DNA from: an uncultured Prevotellaceae bacterium
GTDB lineage: Bacteria > Bacteroidota > Bacteroidia > Bacteroidales > Bacteroidaceae
Assembly (NCBI GenBank): GCA_902800435.1
Contig: CADCEQ010000006.1
Span: forward strand, 9,332-73,331
Direction: 5' to 3'
Length of the DNA stretch: 64,000 bases
The notes beneath the pieces are model-generated. The model was not told where the DNA came from. It did no database searches and was given only the letters and a program-made list of their open reading frames with translations. The first letter of the stretch is position 1. The number at the start of each line of letters is the position of its first letter. A program made the position numbers and the translations under genes. Shown here in pieces: positions 29,201-35,297 of the stretch.

Positions 29201-29703
29201 TATATGTAAGCGCCGCCAGCACCATGATTCAAATCGCCGACAAAAGCGCTTCCTTTATCACCTGACTTTGCATCATGGCCAACCTTGTAGTATGTTCGGC
29301 CGCCATAAGTGAAAGAACTCTCGTTTGACGTCGAAGCAACAATGTCGGTGATGTATCCCGTCTCAGGATTGGCCGATGAACTCGTCTTGTAAGCCAGATA
29401 GACATAATATGAATTGGTACCGGCACCTTCATTAAGGTCTTTGTTGACGATAGTCCAACCATTCTGCTTATAAGTCGTTTTTACGGAGTTCATGTCAGAT
29501 TCATAATAGCGTCCAAGCACTTTCAGCTCGGTGATACCGTTGGCGGCCAATGCCTCCGGCACAGCCAGAATGAACAGGATGAGTAATAGAAACAGCCTGT
29601 TCATCAGACATGCATTGCGTGTCAGCAGCCCCAGCCACTGGCTGCGCTGCCATCGTCCTCGTCCTGAACTTGCAGGGGGCGGAAATTGTTTCTTTCTTTT
29701 CAT
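20242..29703 (-). CDS. Giant (3153-residue) multidomain T9SS surface protein with LamG and beta-prism domains
   Basis: The N-terminus is a basic extension followed by a signal peptide (MNRLFLLLILFILAVPEALA from residue 34), so 29604 is an alternative start. Residues 57-232 form three similar repeats, starting ITELKVLG, ITDIVAST and ITELWANE and each containing D-(L/M)-N-x-G-A-x-G...(I/V)Y(L/V). This is the pattern of the three-fold MABP beta-prism. Then come an MBG-like/FnIII-like stretch (about 235-650), a LamG-like jelly-roll (about 670-850), carboxypeptidase-regulatory-like beta domains (about 860-1100), a long unrecognised region (about 1100-1950), FnIII-like repeats, two more LamG-like domains (about 2100-2280 and 2300-2500), two copies of a beta module shared with the next gene (about 2707-2820 and 3018-3105) and a C-terminal T9SS sorting domain (VYDLQGRKVDLKDNRRKLSK, basic end). 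Probably an adhesin or glycan-binding surface protein; no catalytic motif seen. Confidence 0.9.
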   Translation of the reverse strand: MKRKKQFPPPASSGRGRWQRSQWLGLLTRNACLMNRLFLLLILFILAVPEALAANGITELKVLGRYYESDMNSVKTTYKQNGWTIVNKDLNEGAGTNSYYVYLAYKTSSSANPETGYITDIVASTSNESSFTYGGRTYYKVGHDAKSGDKGSAFVGDLNHGAGGAYIYLYYTKERTGYSSSDSHGGSKRVITELWANEESSDGVIYWAKGNSGVCDMNKGASGPHIYVMMKFTNQAVSINNDPTFATGLVYNGKALNLVSKAATGNYGTMKYSVDGGSWGTSATATTVGNHTVKYRLDGVNSSGVVFAENSAEKSATVKIEAPSAKPKVEGTFNQRDKKVTLKWSASIPGNYTDYKWVIYRGNTKIITYPRDSLSYEDKGFTNESDVTYYVYYVSNTWNENTKNDDCKGQVTVNTTRKVPVNNLKAVRQDDRIVFTWTSDGYPANWGNKFNIYVDEESSPIYTITPTNGQTSFTWMHRTSQQSGRKNGVDGGVPYTEEPLNACAPHDYRVVGVIDGKVLNEAKLENLAIGSGTQFYSLKATKGVYPGLVKLNWHVDVKSSGLAKTYIVDRRRTDKKDEAWTNLRVMSSTDEYLFYDDDTPLPGVYYDYRVTVQDKCEDGAIVTNQLTDIGFAQTTGTVSGRITYGSTGSAVPGADVELVKTGSSADASEQYHAMHFTDASGYVEWPYPSTSYAADKFNEGDFTIQMWFRPDEFQDTWIAKFAGNQALGMLVTGRMVFGDGSASAPRYGIKLNSWLKKGEYNHVVLTRQADSITCYIVTSDADGNVVLNKNKQALKQNLSLGASTKFQLGFFNGYVDDFRLWTRCLSEDEIKENFDHLLVGNEKNLETYWTFDEGLNSQFFDYSRDGTVYHEHHGTMANNVESATITPEQLALKAKTDRDGNYIIQGIPFSGEGTTYAVMPKLGIHEFNPSQHLRFIGNNSLVHNGTDFNDVSSFPVSGTVLYAGTNYPVEGAMFYVDGNVCSKNGEIIQSAEDGSYTISVPIGKHFIQVKKNGHVFNNAGRYPADPNNTGNEMHLFNSEVKNLGFVDETLVNFTGRVVGGDIQGKKAVGFGLSTNNIGKTELVLSLNDSRYYLNAEKYPDGSGFKNNKNDVPVASATDKIASTSFRQGGETKVDCQKVIIRTDSVTGEFSAMLPPLLYTVESMTVMNSGLTVGDQMTIDLTSPLMAYTDTLYADDGESYELYEYNTKLSQTYHCPPTFTVKQEGREDGSFGIDSYKIQDDLGEIELNDIYSVEGDVVTYNYGVSGYKSPLFIQGDPYTFLIEGYEEYENADNGKLDHVPLNGNIVTISNALSSEQHVYYEQVGDHAPGSTAGLQENQLQLDSLGHAKYRWKAGLPNIAEPYTRTISMTYEVGGAFKQWDGNGMTGIILGSLPTGNNFVTAGPEKVSMVLRDPPGTNSFTEWKTGSSKTISKVEGSTFTENFAASFKHKFGFHKVIGIGAGIIDMEETEACDDLEVGAKTEYENETSTTWVETTSVTQSISTSASPEYVGAQGDVFIGHSSNLLFGKVRDLDLRRQSGNDVEIGLEDIFQTSIQFGTMFMYTQNYIENVMLPNYELMRKKFLTTTTQSNIDTYHNDTDHTVYLTTLSPDDPKFGTEGTYSKFKVPGVQVATDSVAWVNCQIENWKDRLRDNEEEKVKAWEKRKKFGDNYGKNYSFDSGTSYTYETTVQNDTTYSRDWKISGGLILDNSTGFAINDFGFNIHIQDETFGGEHHVNDTTYTHETTFSYTLAEDGDDDAISVDVYNYGDFGPIFHTRGGQTCCPYEGQVATKYYKPGTTIMEATMQIEVPQIDVDVPIVSDVPTGGIANYTLRLSNASEIDEDVYYRLLVDDETNPDGANLMIDGKAITDSRIIKIPAGTTVTKALQLKQTKEDVLNYDSIAIVLASQCQYDPTSTWELISDTVYISAHFVPSSSPVDLALSKTVMNIQTKTDLDLTFSGFDRNYLGLKAFRIQYKKQGATDWTLLREYVLKEDDLTTNNELLPTSGAKVTYRLPMNNFTDGEYVFRVLSVSDYGTDEITRSSQEISLVKDMQRPRPLGQPEPSDGILDIGDDLSITFNEAFLNGDLTKTGNFRVTGVLNGATIAHETALSMQNTNGTAATEASIGLAEKDFSIDTWLYVSGEGTILSHGEGTNKFTVSTNADGNLVVDIAGTTYTSSAVVPTDTWAFLTITYKAGETSGKLSASVAYDGKDISFFNDKDVVAYKGNGPLAVGKNIKGAMHELLLWDEAHDIASALANRSKSKNPSTRHLIGYWKMNEGEGTTIRDYARNRHMTMADETWYLNNENKAIVLDGDKYLSVSAGDLPVFPDDDYAIEFWMRGDAQTGEAQLLQMGEVALWMNVDGQLQFTGKSAYKEADGIVLATSSDNLTDNAWHHVALNVLHQGAAAIYVDGNRVLSTSTANVGPINTDRLMMGARRNTIMEGDIAYKFDRPFKGQIDELRLWDATLNATQLANNRKVRLTGQEDGLILYFPFEDKTFDEYDQVIIAGTDSCLTGNTTKAQLLTFNSQLSDLNYVDEAPALRTKPIETAVSFTFTASDTKIVIDIDEDPATIEGCTLNFVVRDVCDANGNYSIPAIWSAFVNRNELVWADDALSVTQEVKSESSITATIVNKGGKQQMWTLSGMPSWLQASSEYGTTNPLAETSVTFTVSPATPIGKYEETVYLKGNDGIETPLTINVKVTGKMPEWSVNPKDYEFSMNVIGRVDIKNVPMDDEDDIIAAFIGEECRGVAHPVYKERYDGSFITMDIYGNDDNDKEVTFRAFDASTGTLYPVVTPDREITFTPLALIGKYDAPVVFTVVDLIEQSTDLKAGWNWLSLYVKTDTMTVPAVFEKIVDDVITVKSQTDWTMNENGKWKGDLTDMTNDQMYAVQLKADRKLRIVGKPVDPDECPIIVKKNWNWIGYYGRQVAAISDALSGMQPVNGDILKGQSGVTYFDTYEWAGSLPMMEPGVGYMVKSNTDEDRLFGYPAAALAAARAVNESRNVNENGFFQPINFRNYANNAIMTVKLTAAGKTLGNTELGVFADDECRTAKLTNGEGVAYLTIPGDDETTLTFKVAIGDKVFDASKTVSYEVDGVYGSPDSPLVIDLSEATGIWEILNGDKDTSVYDLQGRKVDLKDNRRKLSKGVYIINGQKKTVK

Positions 29704-29765
29704 AATGCTTAAAATTTAGTGGTTTTAAAAAGGAATGATGAATGAATAATAGAAGAGTATATTTA

Positions 29766-29975
29766 TTATACGTATTTTGAGAGTTTAGTGTCGTGTAGGC
29801 GACGTTGCAGTTCGTCGCGGAGCTCGACGTTCTCACGGATCTCGGAAATGATGGCATCGTTCTTCCGACGTAGCTCATGCTGGTTGTGCAAAATGCACCC
29901 CAGCAGCACTGCGACGATGGCGACCAATGCGGCGATGATGACGGTGAGTAGGATAATAACAGTATCAGTAGGCAT
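29766..29975 (-). CDS. Small single-pass membrane protein with a cytosol-facing or periplasmic coiled coil
   Basis: Read from ATG 29975 (MPTDTVIILL) it is 69 residues: one transmembrane helix (about 5-27, VIILLTVIIAALVAIVAVLL) and a charged helical tail (HNQHELRRKNDAIISEIREN onward) that looks like a short coiled coil. A start 18 codons upstream (30029, MRRRIFVIIF) is also possible and would add a second hydrophobic stretch. It sits between the membrane-anchored AraC regulator and the giant protein, on the same strand, 62 bases before the latter. Similar tiny membrane coiled-coil proteins occur beside Bacteroidetes signalling genes. Function unknown. Confidence 0.6.
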   Translation of the reverse strand: MPTDTVIILLTVIIAALVAIVAVLLGCILHNQHELRRKNDAIISEIRENVELRDELQRRLHDTKLSKYV

Positions 29976-30014
29976 ACGCTTTACTATGTTTGATGCTGCG
30001 AATATAATAACAAA

Positions 30015-30044
30015 AATTCGTCTGCGCAATAGCTCAGACGAATT
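30015..30044 (-). terminator. Inverted repeat with T-tract after the regulator gene
   Basis: The arms AATTCGTCTG (30015-30024) and CAGACGAATT (30035-30044) are perfectly complementary over 10 bp with a 10-base spacer. On the minus strand the stem runs into TTTTTG, so it can act as an intrinsic terminator of the AraC-regulator transcript. One arm is also part of the third direct repeat described at 30035-30091, so it could instead be a two-sided protein binding site. Confidence 0.55.
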
Positions 30045-30091
30045 AACGTATGTTTTCAGACGAATTAACGGATACTTCCTACGAATTAACG
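30035..30091 (-). repeat. Three direct repeats with 21-22 bp spacing, possible operator
   Basis: On the minus strand CGTTAATTCGT occurs three times (within 30081-30091, 30060-30070 and 30038-30048), with starts 21 and 22 bases apart, about two helical turns. The first overlaps the stop codon of the AraC-type regulator gene and the last abuts the inverted repeat at 30015-30044. They lie just ahead of the small membrane protein and the giant surface protein. Same-face spacing is what AraC-type activators use. Confidence 0.6.
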
Positions 30092-31882
30092 GATGGCGCC
30101 GCCGGATTCACGGAACTGCGAGGGTGTGAGTGCATACTTCTGCTTGAAGTTACGACCGAAGGTGTCGGCACTAGGGAAGCCGCTCTCGCGTGCAACGTCG
30201 GCGATGGAGAGGTCAGGTCGAGAAGATAGCAACTTAGCAGCGTAAGGCAGACGGCAGTCGGTAAGGAATTCGATAAGTGACTTGTAAGGACTTCCCTTGG
30301 CAAAAGCGGCACCTATGCGCTCTTTCGACAGGCCGAAGCGGTCTACCAATGCCTGGCGGTCAAGCTGTGAGTCTAGGTAAAGCCGATCGCGGAGAATGAC
30401 GTCGCGCAAGCTCTGGAAGAGTTCTTCGTCTGATGTCCCGTCGACAATCTTCCCACTGGGGACAGGACTACTTGCAGCTTCCTCCTCCTTACTCTTTTCT
30501 TCTTTCTCTTCCCACTTCTCCTTATATTCTATGGCCTCAGCAATCTCACGAGCTAGGACATGGTTTTTGCGCATGGTCTCACGTCGCTTGTAGTAGAAGT
30601 AAATGGCAAAGGCAACGGCAGCGAGAAGTCCGACAACGATGGCAGCCGTCAGCCATCTGTAGAAACGGGCATCGGACTCAGCTTGCTGGCGGGCAAGCTG
30701 CTCCTCCTGCAAGTGATATATGGTGGCCAGTTCGTTCAACTGTTCGCGCTGGTTGCGCTGGTCGAGACTGTCGCGGATGACAGAGGCCCGTTCTAAATAG
30801 CCCAGCGACTCGGCCGTGCGTCCCTGCATCTTCGAGGCCACACTGCGCTGCTCGAGGCAGATGAGGTAGTTGGGGTTAATGGTGTCGGGATAAGTGCCCT
30901 CAAAGCGGCGCATAGCCTGGTCGAAGCGGTCGAATTGTCCCATGTGGTGATAGGCGGCCGACAGCATCTTGTCGCAGTCTATACCCTTACTCCATTCCGT
31001 TTTAAAAACTTCGGCCTCTGTGTCAAGGGCTTTCTTGAGGTATTGTGCGCGTAGGCTGGGGTTGTCTTTGTGCTGCGTCACTTGGCGGGCATAGGCTGTG
31101 GTAAGGAAGGCCAGCATTTGACCGCGGGCGAAGTCAATAAACTCGGCGGGGTTGAAGCCTTCCTGCATGTCACCAAAGCGCTCGGGGTTCTTTTCTAGCT
31201 CGTCAAGGCGTTCGAGTACCTCCTTACACACCGTTTCCATCTCGGGGTAGCGGTCGTGGTCGATGAGGATGTGCAGTAGCTTTTTCGATGCGTCATGGTA
31301 GGATACTACGCCGCCGAAGGTGTCCAACTTGCGCAAATCAGCGAGGGTGGCTTTCAGGCGCTCTATACCCTCGTCGGTGCGCCCTGTCTGAGCCATTGAG
31401 CGTGCAACGAAGGCCTCCATCTTGCCTACCTCGTCGGGCATATTGAGGGCATGGGCCAGACGTGACGCCTCAGTGGCATAACGTATAATGGCGGGGTGGT
31501 TGGCCGATGTGTATTCGATGCTTGTCAACAGCAGGTACACGCGTTCCAGTGTCGTCGAGTCCTTGATGGCATCTTTGTTGTCAATCAGGTCGAGGCATGT
31601 CTGCCGTGCCAGAGGCATGTTGCGCAGGCCGCCGTACTGTGTCACGGCTTTGAGGTATTCCGCGCGTTGCCATGTGATATTTCCCACGATGCGGGCAGAG
31701 TCGATAATTACCAATGCGCGTTCGGGGTCGTTGCGGTGGATGCTCATGGCGGCAGCTTCTGTGTAGAGCGTGTCACGATCGGTAGGCTGGTGTCTTTTGC
31801 TGTTTTTTTCATGCATGCAGCCTGTCAGTAATAGAATGGTTGTGGCAAACAGAATTAGGTGATTCTTGTAAAAAGTATTCAT
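30086..31882 (-). CDS. Membrane-anchored AraC-family regulator with periplasmic TPR domain
   Basis: A 598-residue protein. The N-terminus is a lipoprotein-like signal (LLLTGCMH). It is followed by an all-helical TPR-like region (about 35-400) with repeated helix pairs such as ALVIIDSARIVGNITWQRAE and AYHHMGQFDRFDQAMRRFE. A transmembrane helix (about 422-442, TAAIVVGLLAAVAFAIYFYY) leads to a charged coiled coil. Last comes a C-terminal AraC helix-turn-helix domain (about 495-598) ending SIADVARESGFPSADTFGRNFKQKYALTPSQFRE, a classical second HTH. So it can sense something outside the inner membrane and bind DNA inside, as in Bacteroidetes hybrid and TPR-AraC regulators. A lipoprotein Cys and an internal TM helix together would be unusual; the N-terminal segment may simply be a first TM helix. 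It probably controls neighbouring genes. Confidence 0.88.
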   Translation of the reverse strand: MNTFYKNHLILFATTILLLTGCMHEKNSKRHQPTDRDTLYTEAAAMSIHRNDPERALVIIDSARIVGNITWQRAEYLKAVTQYGGLRNMPLARQTCLDLIDNKDAIKDSTTLERVYLLLTSIEYTSANHPAIIRYATEASRLAHALNMPDEVGKMEAFVARSMAQTGRTDEGIERLKATLADLRKLDTFGGVVSYHDASKKLLHILIDHDRYPEMETVCKEVLERLDELEKNPERFGDMQEGFNPAEFIDFARGQMLAFLTTAYARQVTQHKDNPSLRAQYLKKALDTEAEVFKTEWSKGIDCDKMLSAAYHHMGQFDRFDQAMRRFEGTYPDTINPNYLICLEQRSVASKMQGRTAESLGYLERASVIRDSLDQRNQREQLNELATIYHLQEEQLARQQAESDARFYRWLTAAIVVGLLAAVAFAIYFYYKRRETMRKNHVLAREIAEAIEYKEKWEEKEEKSKEEEAASSPVPSGKIVDGTSDEELFQSLRDVILRDRLYLDSQLDRQALVDRFGLSKERIGAAFAKGSPYKSLIEFLTDCRLPYAAKLLSSRPDLSIADVARESGFPSADTFGRNFKQKYALTPSQFRESGGAIR

Positions 31883-31906
31883 AGTGTATAAGTATTAGTT
31901 GGCTAT

Positions 31907-34081
31907 TCAAAGTTTTATGAGGGTTGAGCCGGTCGTCGCAGGGGTATCGGTGGTAGCCTGTACGGCATAGACGCCAGATGGCAGGGCACCAAGGTCAATA
32001 GCAGTGTTTTCCGTCAGCATCTCATGGTGCAGTAAGCGTCCCCTGAGGTCGTAGACGCTGAGGGTGCCACATGTGGCGCCACTAATATGTAACGTTCGAC
32101 CTTGCAGACGGATGTCTGCCTGACGGGGTTGGTGATGACTGATGTCTTTGATTCCGTCGATGCCGAGCAGGTGGAGCAGGCCACGGTAGGCATCAATCTC
32201 GCCGTAGCCGTATTCATTGTTGGGGTAGGAGAGGACCGCGTCAGGCTGACGGCAGGTATGGCTGAAGGCATCGATGATTTCCTCGCGGGTGAGGTCAGGC
32301 TTGGCCTGCAGCCAGAGGGCTATGATGCCTGCCACGACGGGCGCGGCCATCGACGTGCCGGTATTGGCGTTCCAGGCGTAGGTGCGGTCCTCAAAAACGA
32401 AGTGCTCGACGTCGGAGTTGATGTCGTTGGCTTCGGGATTGTGCTCTAAGTAGTAGCTGCTGTACGACGAGATGATGTTGTCGCCGGGAGCCACGACGTC
32501 GGGTTTCTGCATTCCGTTGATGGCCGGGCCGATGGAGGAATAGGGGCTGCGAAGCCCGACGGTACGCCCCTTAGAGAAGTCGCGGTACTCGCCTTTGTAG
32601 TTGATAAAGCCTAAGCGGTGGGCGGTGGCACCGACACACACGACTGACGGGAAGCAGGCCGGAGCGTGGATGTTACGGGTCATTTCGGCCGCAGTCCATC
32701 GTGGGTCTATGTCAGGACGGTTGTCGAGGCCATTGCTGGAACTGCCGTAGAGTTCGACATGGTTGTCTCGGCCCTGAAGGACCAAGGCGATGGGCGGAAG
32801 TGCTGACAGGGCTTTGTTGGCCGTGAAGAGCACGTTGTAGACCGTGTCGGCGGTGAATGACGAAGGATAGCGGTCGGTGGTGACGGTGCAGGTATCGCCA
32901 CCGATAAACAGCGTGTCGGTGAGTACGGAGTCCTTCAGGAAACGTTCTGAGGTAATGTCGAGTGTCGTGGTCGCGTTATCGTAGACAATGGCAGAGAGAT
33001 GGAGCGGTGTGCGGGTCTTGATGCGGTAGAAGGCGGTCGTGTTGGTAGTATTGATAAAAGCCCCGGCCGCTTCCTCCCCGGCAGTCTTTTCCAAATATGT
33101 CTTTGTCACACACTCGTTACCTGCCGATGCCACGATGATACGGCCGGGGCCGGTGATACTGTCGAGAAAGGCAGCATAGAGACTGTCTTCCTGGTCGAGA
33201 TAGGGTGGATAACCCTCGCTGAACGATGCCACGCAGGGCTTGCCCTCACGGTCGGCGTAGTCGAAGATGTACTTGAAGCCGAGGGCGTCGGTGGCCGTGG
33301 TGTATTTGTCGATGTCGGCAGAGTCGATGAGGGCGATGTCGTCGCTGACGGCGTTGCTTACCAGGCAGATGTCTGCGTCGGGGGCAATGCCCTGGTATCG
33401 CGAGTTGTAGCCGCTACCCGCAGCGATGCCGAGGGTGTGAGTGCCGTGGGTCTGGATATGCCCGTCGGCGGAGTGCTGCTGAGCATGGACGAGGTCGGCG
33501 CCCACGAAGTCGCGGCCTACTGGCAGCTGACTGTCGACGGTGTCCTTCGATAGCTGGTCCCAGAAGGCGCCGATGCGATAGCGGGTGGCTGAAGGGTCGA
33601 GGAAGTTGGGGTGGGTGAGGTCGAAGCCGATATCCATTACGCCTACGATGACGCCCTTGCCAGTGTAGCCCCTCTCTATCTCCCCCCTGTAGGGGGAGTA
33701 TAGGCGGTCGGCTCCTACGATGATAGCCGTGGTGTCCATTGTGGTGCGCCCGGAAGGGCTGGCCTCGATGCGGCGGACGGCCGGATGGTCAGACAGCGGG
33801 CCGATGCTGCTGACGGGTATGCTGACGATGGCTATGTTGCCCACCGTTGCATAGGGCTTGCAGCCGTAGGTGCGCCATACCTCGTCGGCCTTGTCGGTGT
33901 CGATGCGAATAAAGGCTGTCAGTGTCCGCGCCGGCTGTCGTGTGCCGGCCGTTCTCGACAGAGCAGGCTGTTGCTGCAGTGTCAGTCCGCGGACGTATGC
34001 CGACAACTTGCGGTTATCAGTAGCCAAGCTGCCAACAACCGCCGCAAAAAGAATCGCCAAGATAAACAGCCGTCTCCTCAC
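31907..34081 (-). CDS. Secreted S8 subtilisin-like serine protease with T9SS tail
   Basis: A 724-residue protein with a signal peptide (about 1-20), an N-terminal propeptide-like region (about 50-110) and a peptidase S8 domain. Catalytic residues are Asp150 (GVMDIGFD), His212 (THGTHTLGIAAGSG) and Ser577 (NTGTSMAAPVVAG). The long insertion between His and Ser (about 290-500) is a beta-rich segment, common in Bacteroidetes subtilisins. The C-terminus (VYDLRGRLLHHEML, then LPSGVYAVQA) is a T9SS sorting domain. Residues 129-138 (SPYRGEIERG) are encoded by a palindromic C/G-run element that looks inserted just before the family-conserved YTGKGVIVG. It lies 10 bases after the FMN-binding gene and 24 before the AraC regulator. 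Confidence 0.93.
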   Translation of the reverse strand: MRRRLFILAILFAAVVGSLATDNRKLSAYVRGLTLQQQPALSRTAGTRQPARTLTAFIRIDTDKADEVWRTYGCKPYATVGNIAIVSIPVSSIGPLSDHPAVRRIEASPSGRTTMDTTAIIVGADRLYSPYRGEIERGYTGKGVIVGVMDIGFDLTHPNFLDPSATRYRIGAFWDQLSKDTVDSQLPVGRDFVGADLVHAQQHSADGHIQTHGTHTLGIAAGSGYNSRYQGIAPDADICLVSNAVSDDIALIDSADIDKYTTATDALGFKYIFDYADREGKPCVASFSEGYPPYLDQEDSLYAAFLDSITGPGRIIVASAGNECVTKTYLEKTAGEEAAGAFINTTNTTAFYRIKTRTPLHLSAIVYDNATTTLDITSERFLKDSVLTDTLFIGGDTCTVTTDRYPSSFTADTVYNVLFTANKALSALPPIALVLQGRDNHVELYGSSSNGLDNRPDIDPRWTAAEMTRNIHAPACFPSVVCVGATAHRLGFINYKGEYRDFSKGRTVGLRSPYSSIGPAINGMQKPDVVAPGDNIISSYSSYYLEHNPEANDINSDVEHFVFEDRTYAWNANTGTSMAAPVVAGIIALWLQAKPDLTREEIIDAFSHTCRQPDAVLSYPNNEYGYGEIDAYRGLLHLLGIDGIKDISHHQPRQADIRLQGRTLHISGATCGTLSVYDLRGRLLHHEMLTENTAIDLGALPSGVYAVQATTDTPATTGSTLIKL

Positions 34082-34091
34082 AGTTCACATC

Positions 34092-34493
34092 TCACTTCTT
34101 GTTCTTCTGATAGTACTCCAGTCCAAGCTGCACGTTCTTGACAACGGCATCGGTCGAGAATGTGGCACCGGTAACGCCGTCAACCTTCAGGGCGGCAGCA
34201 TCCTTCACCTTCAGTCCGTCCCACTTTCCCTGTAGTGCCTTCTTTACGCGGGTAAAGTATTTGGGCGTCTCCTGGTTCTTCAGAAACTCCACCTTCTCCA
34301 CCTTGTTCTTTTTGATGTACACCTTGACGGGGGTCGTCCCTGCGTAGCCCTGGACATCCTTGCCCAGCGTGGTGGTGTTAACGACGTAAACGCCGTTCTC
34401 CTTGGTCATCACTTCGTCATCCTTTTGAGCTGCACTCTGCAGTGTGGCGGCCAGCACGATGAGTGCCAACGAGCCTAAAAACATCTTTTTCAT
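34092..34493 (-). CDS. Secreted FMN-binding-domain protein
   Basis: A 133-residue protein with a signal peptide (about 1-22) and one FMN_bind domain. The motif DGVTGATFST (residues 105-114) matches the ApbE flavinylation signature D-G-x-(S/T)-G-A-T-x-(S/T), in which a Thr or Ser gets covalently bound FMN. Such periplasmic flavoproteins carry electrons, as in Rnf/NQR and extracellular electron-transfer systems. It is the first gene of the minus-strand run 34.5-19.1 kb, with a good promoter upstream. The apbE gene is not in the window. Whether the flavin domain works with the following subtilisin or is only co-transcribed is unclear. Confidence 0.88.
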   Translation of the reverse strand: MKKMFLGSLALIVLAATLQSAAQKDDEVMTKENGVYVVNTTTLGKDVQGYAGTTPVKVYIKKNKVEKVEFLKNQETPKYFTRVKKALQGKWDGLKVKDAAALKVDGVTGATFSTDAVVKNVQLGLEYYQKNKK

Positions 34494-34530
34494 TTTATCT
34501 TTTCTTTGCTGTTATGTCATTTAATCGGTG

Positions 34531-34561
34531 CAAATTTACGCATATTTCCTTAATTCTGCAA
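34531..34561 (-). promoter_or_regulatory. Promoter of the FMN-protein/subtilisin/regulator run
   Basis: On the minus strand TTGC (34558-34561), a 19-base spacer, then TAAATTTG (34531-34538), with a 37-base leader before the ATG at 34493. Confidence 0.7.
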
Positions 34562-34600
34562 CAGCAAATAGCATGCAAATACGTTTTTTTAGCTAAAAAG

Positions 34601-34632
34601 TTTGGCTATATGAAAATTTTATTGTTATTTTG
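34601..34632 (+). promoter_or_regulatory. Promoter of the 200-residue beta-barrel gene
   Basis: TTTG (34601-34604), a 20-base spacer, then TTATTTTG (34625-34632). It differs from TAnnTTTG at one position. The leader is about 35-40 bases. Confidence 0.6.
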
Positions 34633-34672
34633 CAGAAGTTTACAAACAATAATCACTTAAACAGGTAATATT

Positions 34673-35275
34673 ATGAAGAAGTTTTTTGTAGCTATCGTAG
34701 CAATGATGCTGGCCGTGCCTTCGTTCGCACAGTTTGCCAGCGGTGGTTTCGAACTCGACAAGAACAATGTCTACTATGGTGCCCGCATGGGTCTGACGCT
34801 GGCATCGATGTCAGGCGACTATGATGCTTCGGGCATGAAGGCCGGTCTGACGCTGGCTGGTGTCATCGGTTTGCGCGTGTCATCATCCTCGCCGGTGTTC
34901 TTGGAGAGTGGTTTCTATTATACCCAGCGTGGTGGTAAGGAGGACGATGTGACGATGACGCTGAAGAACCTGGAAATCCCCATCGTCCTCAAGTATGGCA
35001 TTCAGGCCACCGACAAGATTGCAGTGCTTCCCTTCCTGGGACCCTACTTCTCATGGGGTATTGGCGGACGCATCAAGAACGACAAGATTGACTTTGATGA
35101 GAGTTCTTACAACGTGGTGAACCATGGCGACATGGGTGTCAAGGTGGGTTGCGGTGCTGAGTACGACATGCTCTATCTTGAGGCTGGCTACCAGTTCGGT
35201 ATTGCCAATATTGCCGACGACAAGGGCTCTATCCACAGCAATGCTCTGTTCATTAACTTCGGTGTGAACTTCTAA
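34673..35275 (+). CDS. Outer-membrane beta-barrel protein (PorT/OmpW-like)
   Basis: A 200-residue protein with a signal peptide (MKKFFVAIVAMMLAVPSFA). The rest consists of alternating hydrophobic strands with glycine turns (YYGARMGLTLASMSGDY, VFLESGFYYTQRGG, AVLPFLGPYFSWGIGGR, YLEAGYQFGIANIADDKG) and ends in the aromatic FINFGVNF, typical of an eight-stranded barrel. It resembles the porin-family outer-membrane proteins common in Bacteroidales. It is transcribed alone, ending in a strong terminator. No function beyond outer-membrane localisation can be stated. Confidence 0.82.
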   Translation: MKKFFVAIVAMMLAVPSFAQFASGGFELDKNNVYYGARMGLTLASMSGDYDASGMKAGLTLAGVIGLRVSSSSPVFLESGFYYTQRGGKEDDVTMTLKNLEIPIVLKYGIQATDKIAVLPFLGPYFSWGIGGRIKNDKIDFDESSYNVVNHGDMGVKVGCGAEYDMLYLEAGYQFGIANIADDKGSIHSNALFINFGVNF

Positions 35276-35297
35276 TCGACATAGTTATAATAGATAA

